A stretch of 50,554 nucleotides of DNA from positions 1 through 50,554 of the forward strand of contig JBFEUI010000003.1 of NCBI GenBank assembly GCA_041547565.1, in the 5' to 3' direction. Source of the stretch: JBFEUI01 sp041547565. Its GTDB lineage: Bacteria > Pseudomonadota > Gammaproteobacteria > Thiohalomonadales > Thiohalomonadaceae. How positions within the stretch are numbered: position 1 is the first letter of the stretch; each line of letters starts with the position of its first letter. A program made the position numbers and the translations under genes. A model generated the notes under the pieces. It was given only the letters and a program-made list of their open reading frames with translations, was not told the origin of the DNA and did not search any database. Shown here one piece after another: positions 50,148 to 50,554 of this stretch.

Positions 50148-50554
50148 TTAATCCTTGGTTACACGGTTCATCTCTTCGAGACTGACTATTCCATCTTTCA
50201 CTTTTTTCAGTGCTGAATCGCGGAGGTCCGGAATACCTTCTTTCTTGGCCTGATCGGCTAGATCGATTGCCGTGCCGTTTTGCATGATAATGCGTCCCAT
50301 CTCTTCAGATACGGGCATAACCTGGTAGATACCGACACGGCCTTTATAGCCACTTGCACACTGATCGCAACCAACCGCCTTATAGATTTTAAGGCCTGGA
50401 ATCTCCTCTTCTGTGAATCCTTCCTCAATTAGCGCCTCTTTTGGAATATCTTCAGGCGCCTTGCAGTTGTTGCACAGGCGGCGAGCAAGTCGCTGCGCGA
50501 TAATAATCGTGACCGCAGAGGCGATATTGTAGGGGGCGACGCCAATGTTCATCA
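50148..50554 (-). CDS. pilB: type IV pilus extension ATPase PilB, C-terminal part (cut by right edge)
   Basis: Only the last 135 residues lie in the window. They hold APYNIASAVTIIIAQRLARRLC, the tetracysteine zinc site CNNC and CDQC, then GYKGRVGIYQVMPVSEEM, the conserved end of the GspE/PilB family. The ATP-binding Walker motifs are beyond the edge. The protein powers pilus extension. Order pilB-pilC-pilD on the minus strand is the standard operon. Confidence 0.94.
   Translation of the reverse strand, partial: MNIGVAPYNIASAVTIIIAQRLARRLCNNCKAPEDIPKEALIEEGFTEEEIPGLKIYKAVGCDQCASGYKGRVGIYQVMPVSEEMGRIIMQNGTAIDLADQAKKEGIPDLRDSALKKVKDGIVSLEEMNRVTKD

Overview
The window is a gene-dense chromosome segment of a Gram-negative gammaproteobacterium. 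The evidence is a complete division and cell-wall (dcw) cluster, lipid A synthesis (lpxC), and genes largely confined to gammaproteobacteria (lpoA, dolP, diaA, zapD, yacG). meso-DAP-type murE, GC-rich codon use and many 4-base gene overlaps fit this. Two diguanylate-cyclase genes, an arsenite-methylation pair and a carbonic-anhydrase-like gene of the LCIB family suggest an environmental, possibly CO2-fixing (sulfur-oxidiser-like) bacterium, but this lifestyle is inference. No tRNA, IS element, CRISPR array or prophage was seen, and no gap without a gene exceeds 300 bases.

Region 1 (1-9.7 kb) is an accessory mixture: a truncated PAS sensor gene, arsR-arsM with a strong terminator, a heme-domain PAS-GGDEF cyclase, an HPF/cold-shock fusion, rlmJ with a coupled small gene, the LCIB-like carbonic anhydrase followed closely by a PAS-GGDEF-EAL protein, and two small Cys-containing proteins. 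Region 2 (9.7-14.7 kb) is housekeeping and repair-type genes: YjbQ, an RsmF-like methyltransferase, a secreted protein coupled to sixA, glutaredoxin, a macro-domain hydrolase and a GlcD-type flavoprotein. Region 3 (14.6-19.0 kb) is the conserved envelope block dolP-diaA-yraN-lpoA on the minus strand, with rsmI divergent.

Region 4 is RNase P RNA (19.3-19.7 kb), then a regulatory interval with a good sigma70-type promoter and two oppositely oriented MraZ-type repeat boxes. It leads into the dcw operon mraZ-rsmH-ftsL-ftsI-murE-murF-mraY-murD-ftsW-murG-murC-murB-ddl-ftsQ-ftsA-ftsZ and then lpxC (19.9-38.5 kb). Most junctions overlap, so the cluster probably behaves as one transcription unit that makes lipid II and assembles the division ring.

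Region 5 (38.5-50.6 kb) holds dciA, an M23 peptidase gene ended by a terminator, a CapA-like lipoprotein gene where many relatives have secM, secA, argJ, a Nudix-ThiE-like fusion preceded by a tandem octamer repeat, and then minus-strand yacG, zapD, coaE and the type IV pilus genes pilD, pilC and pilB (pilB cut by the right edge).
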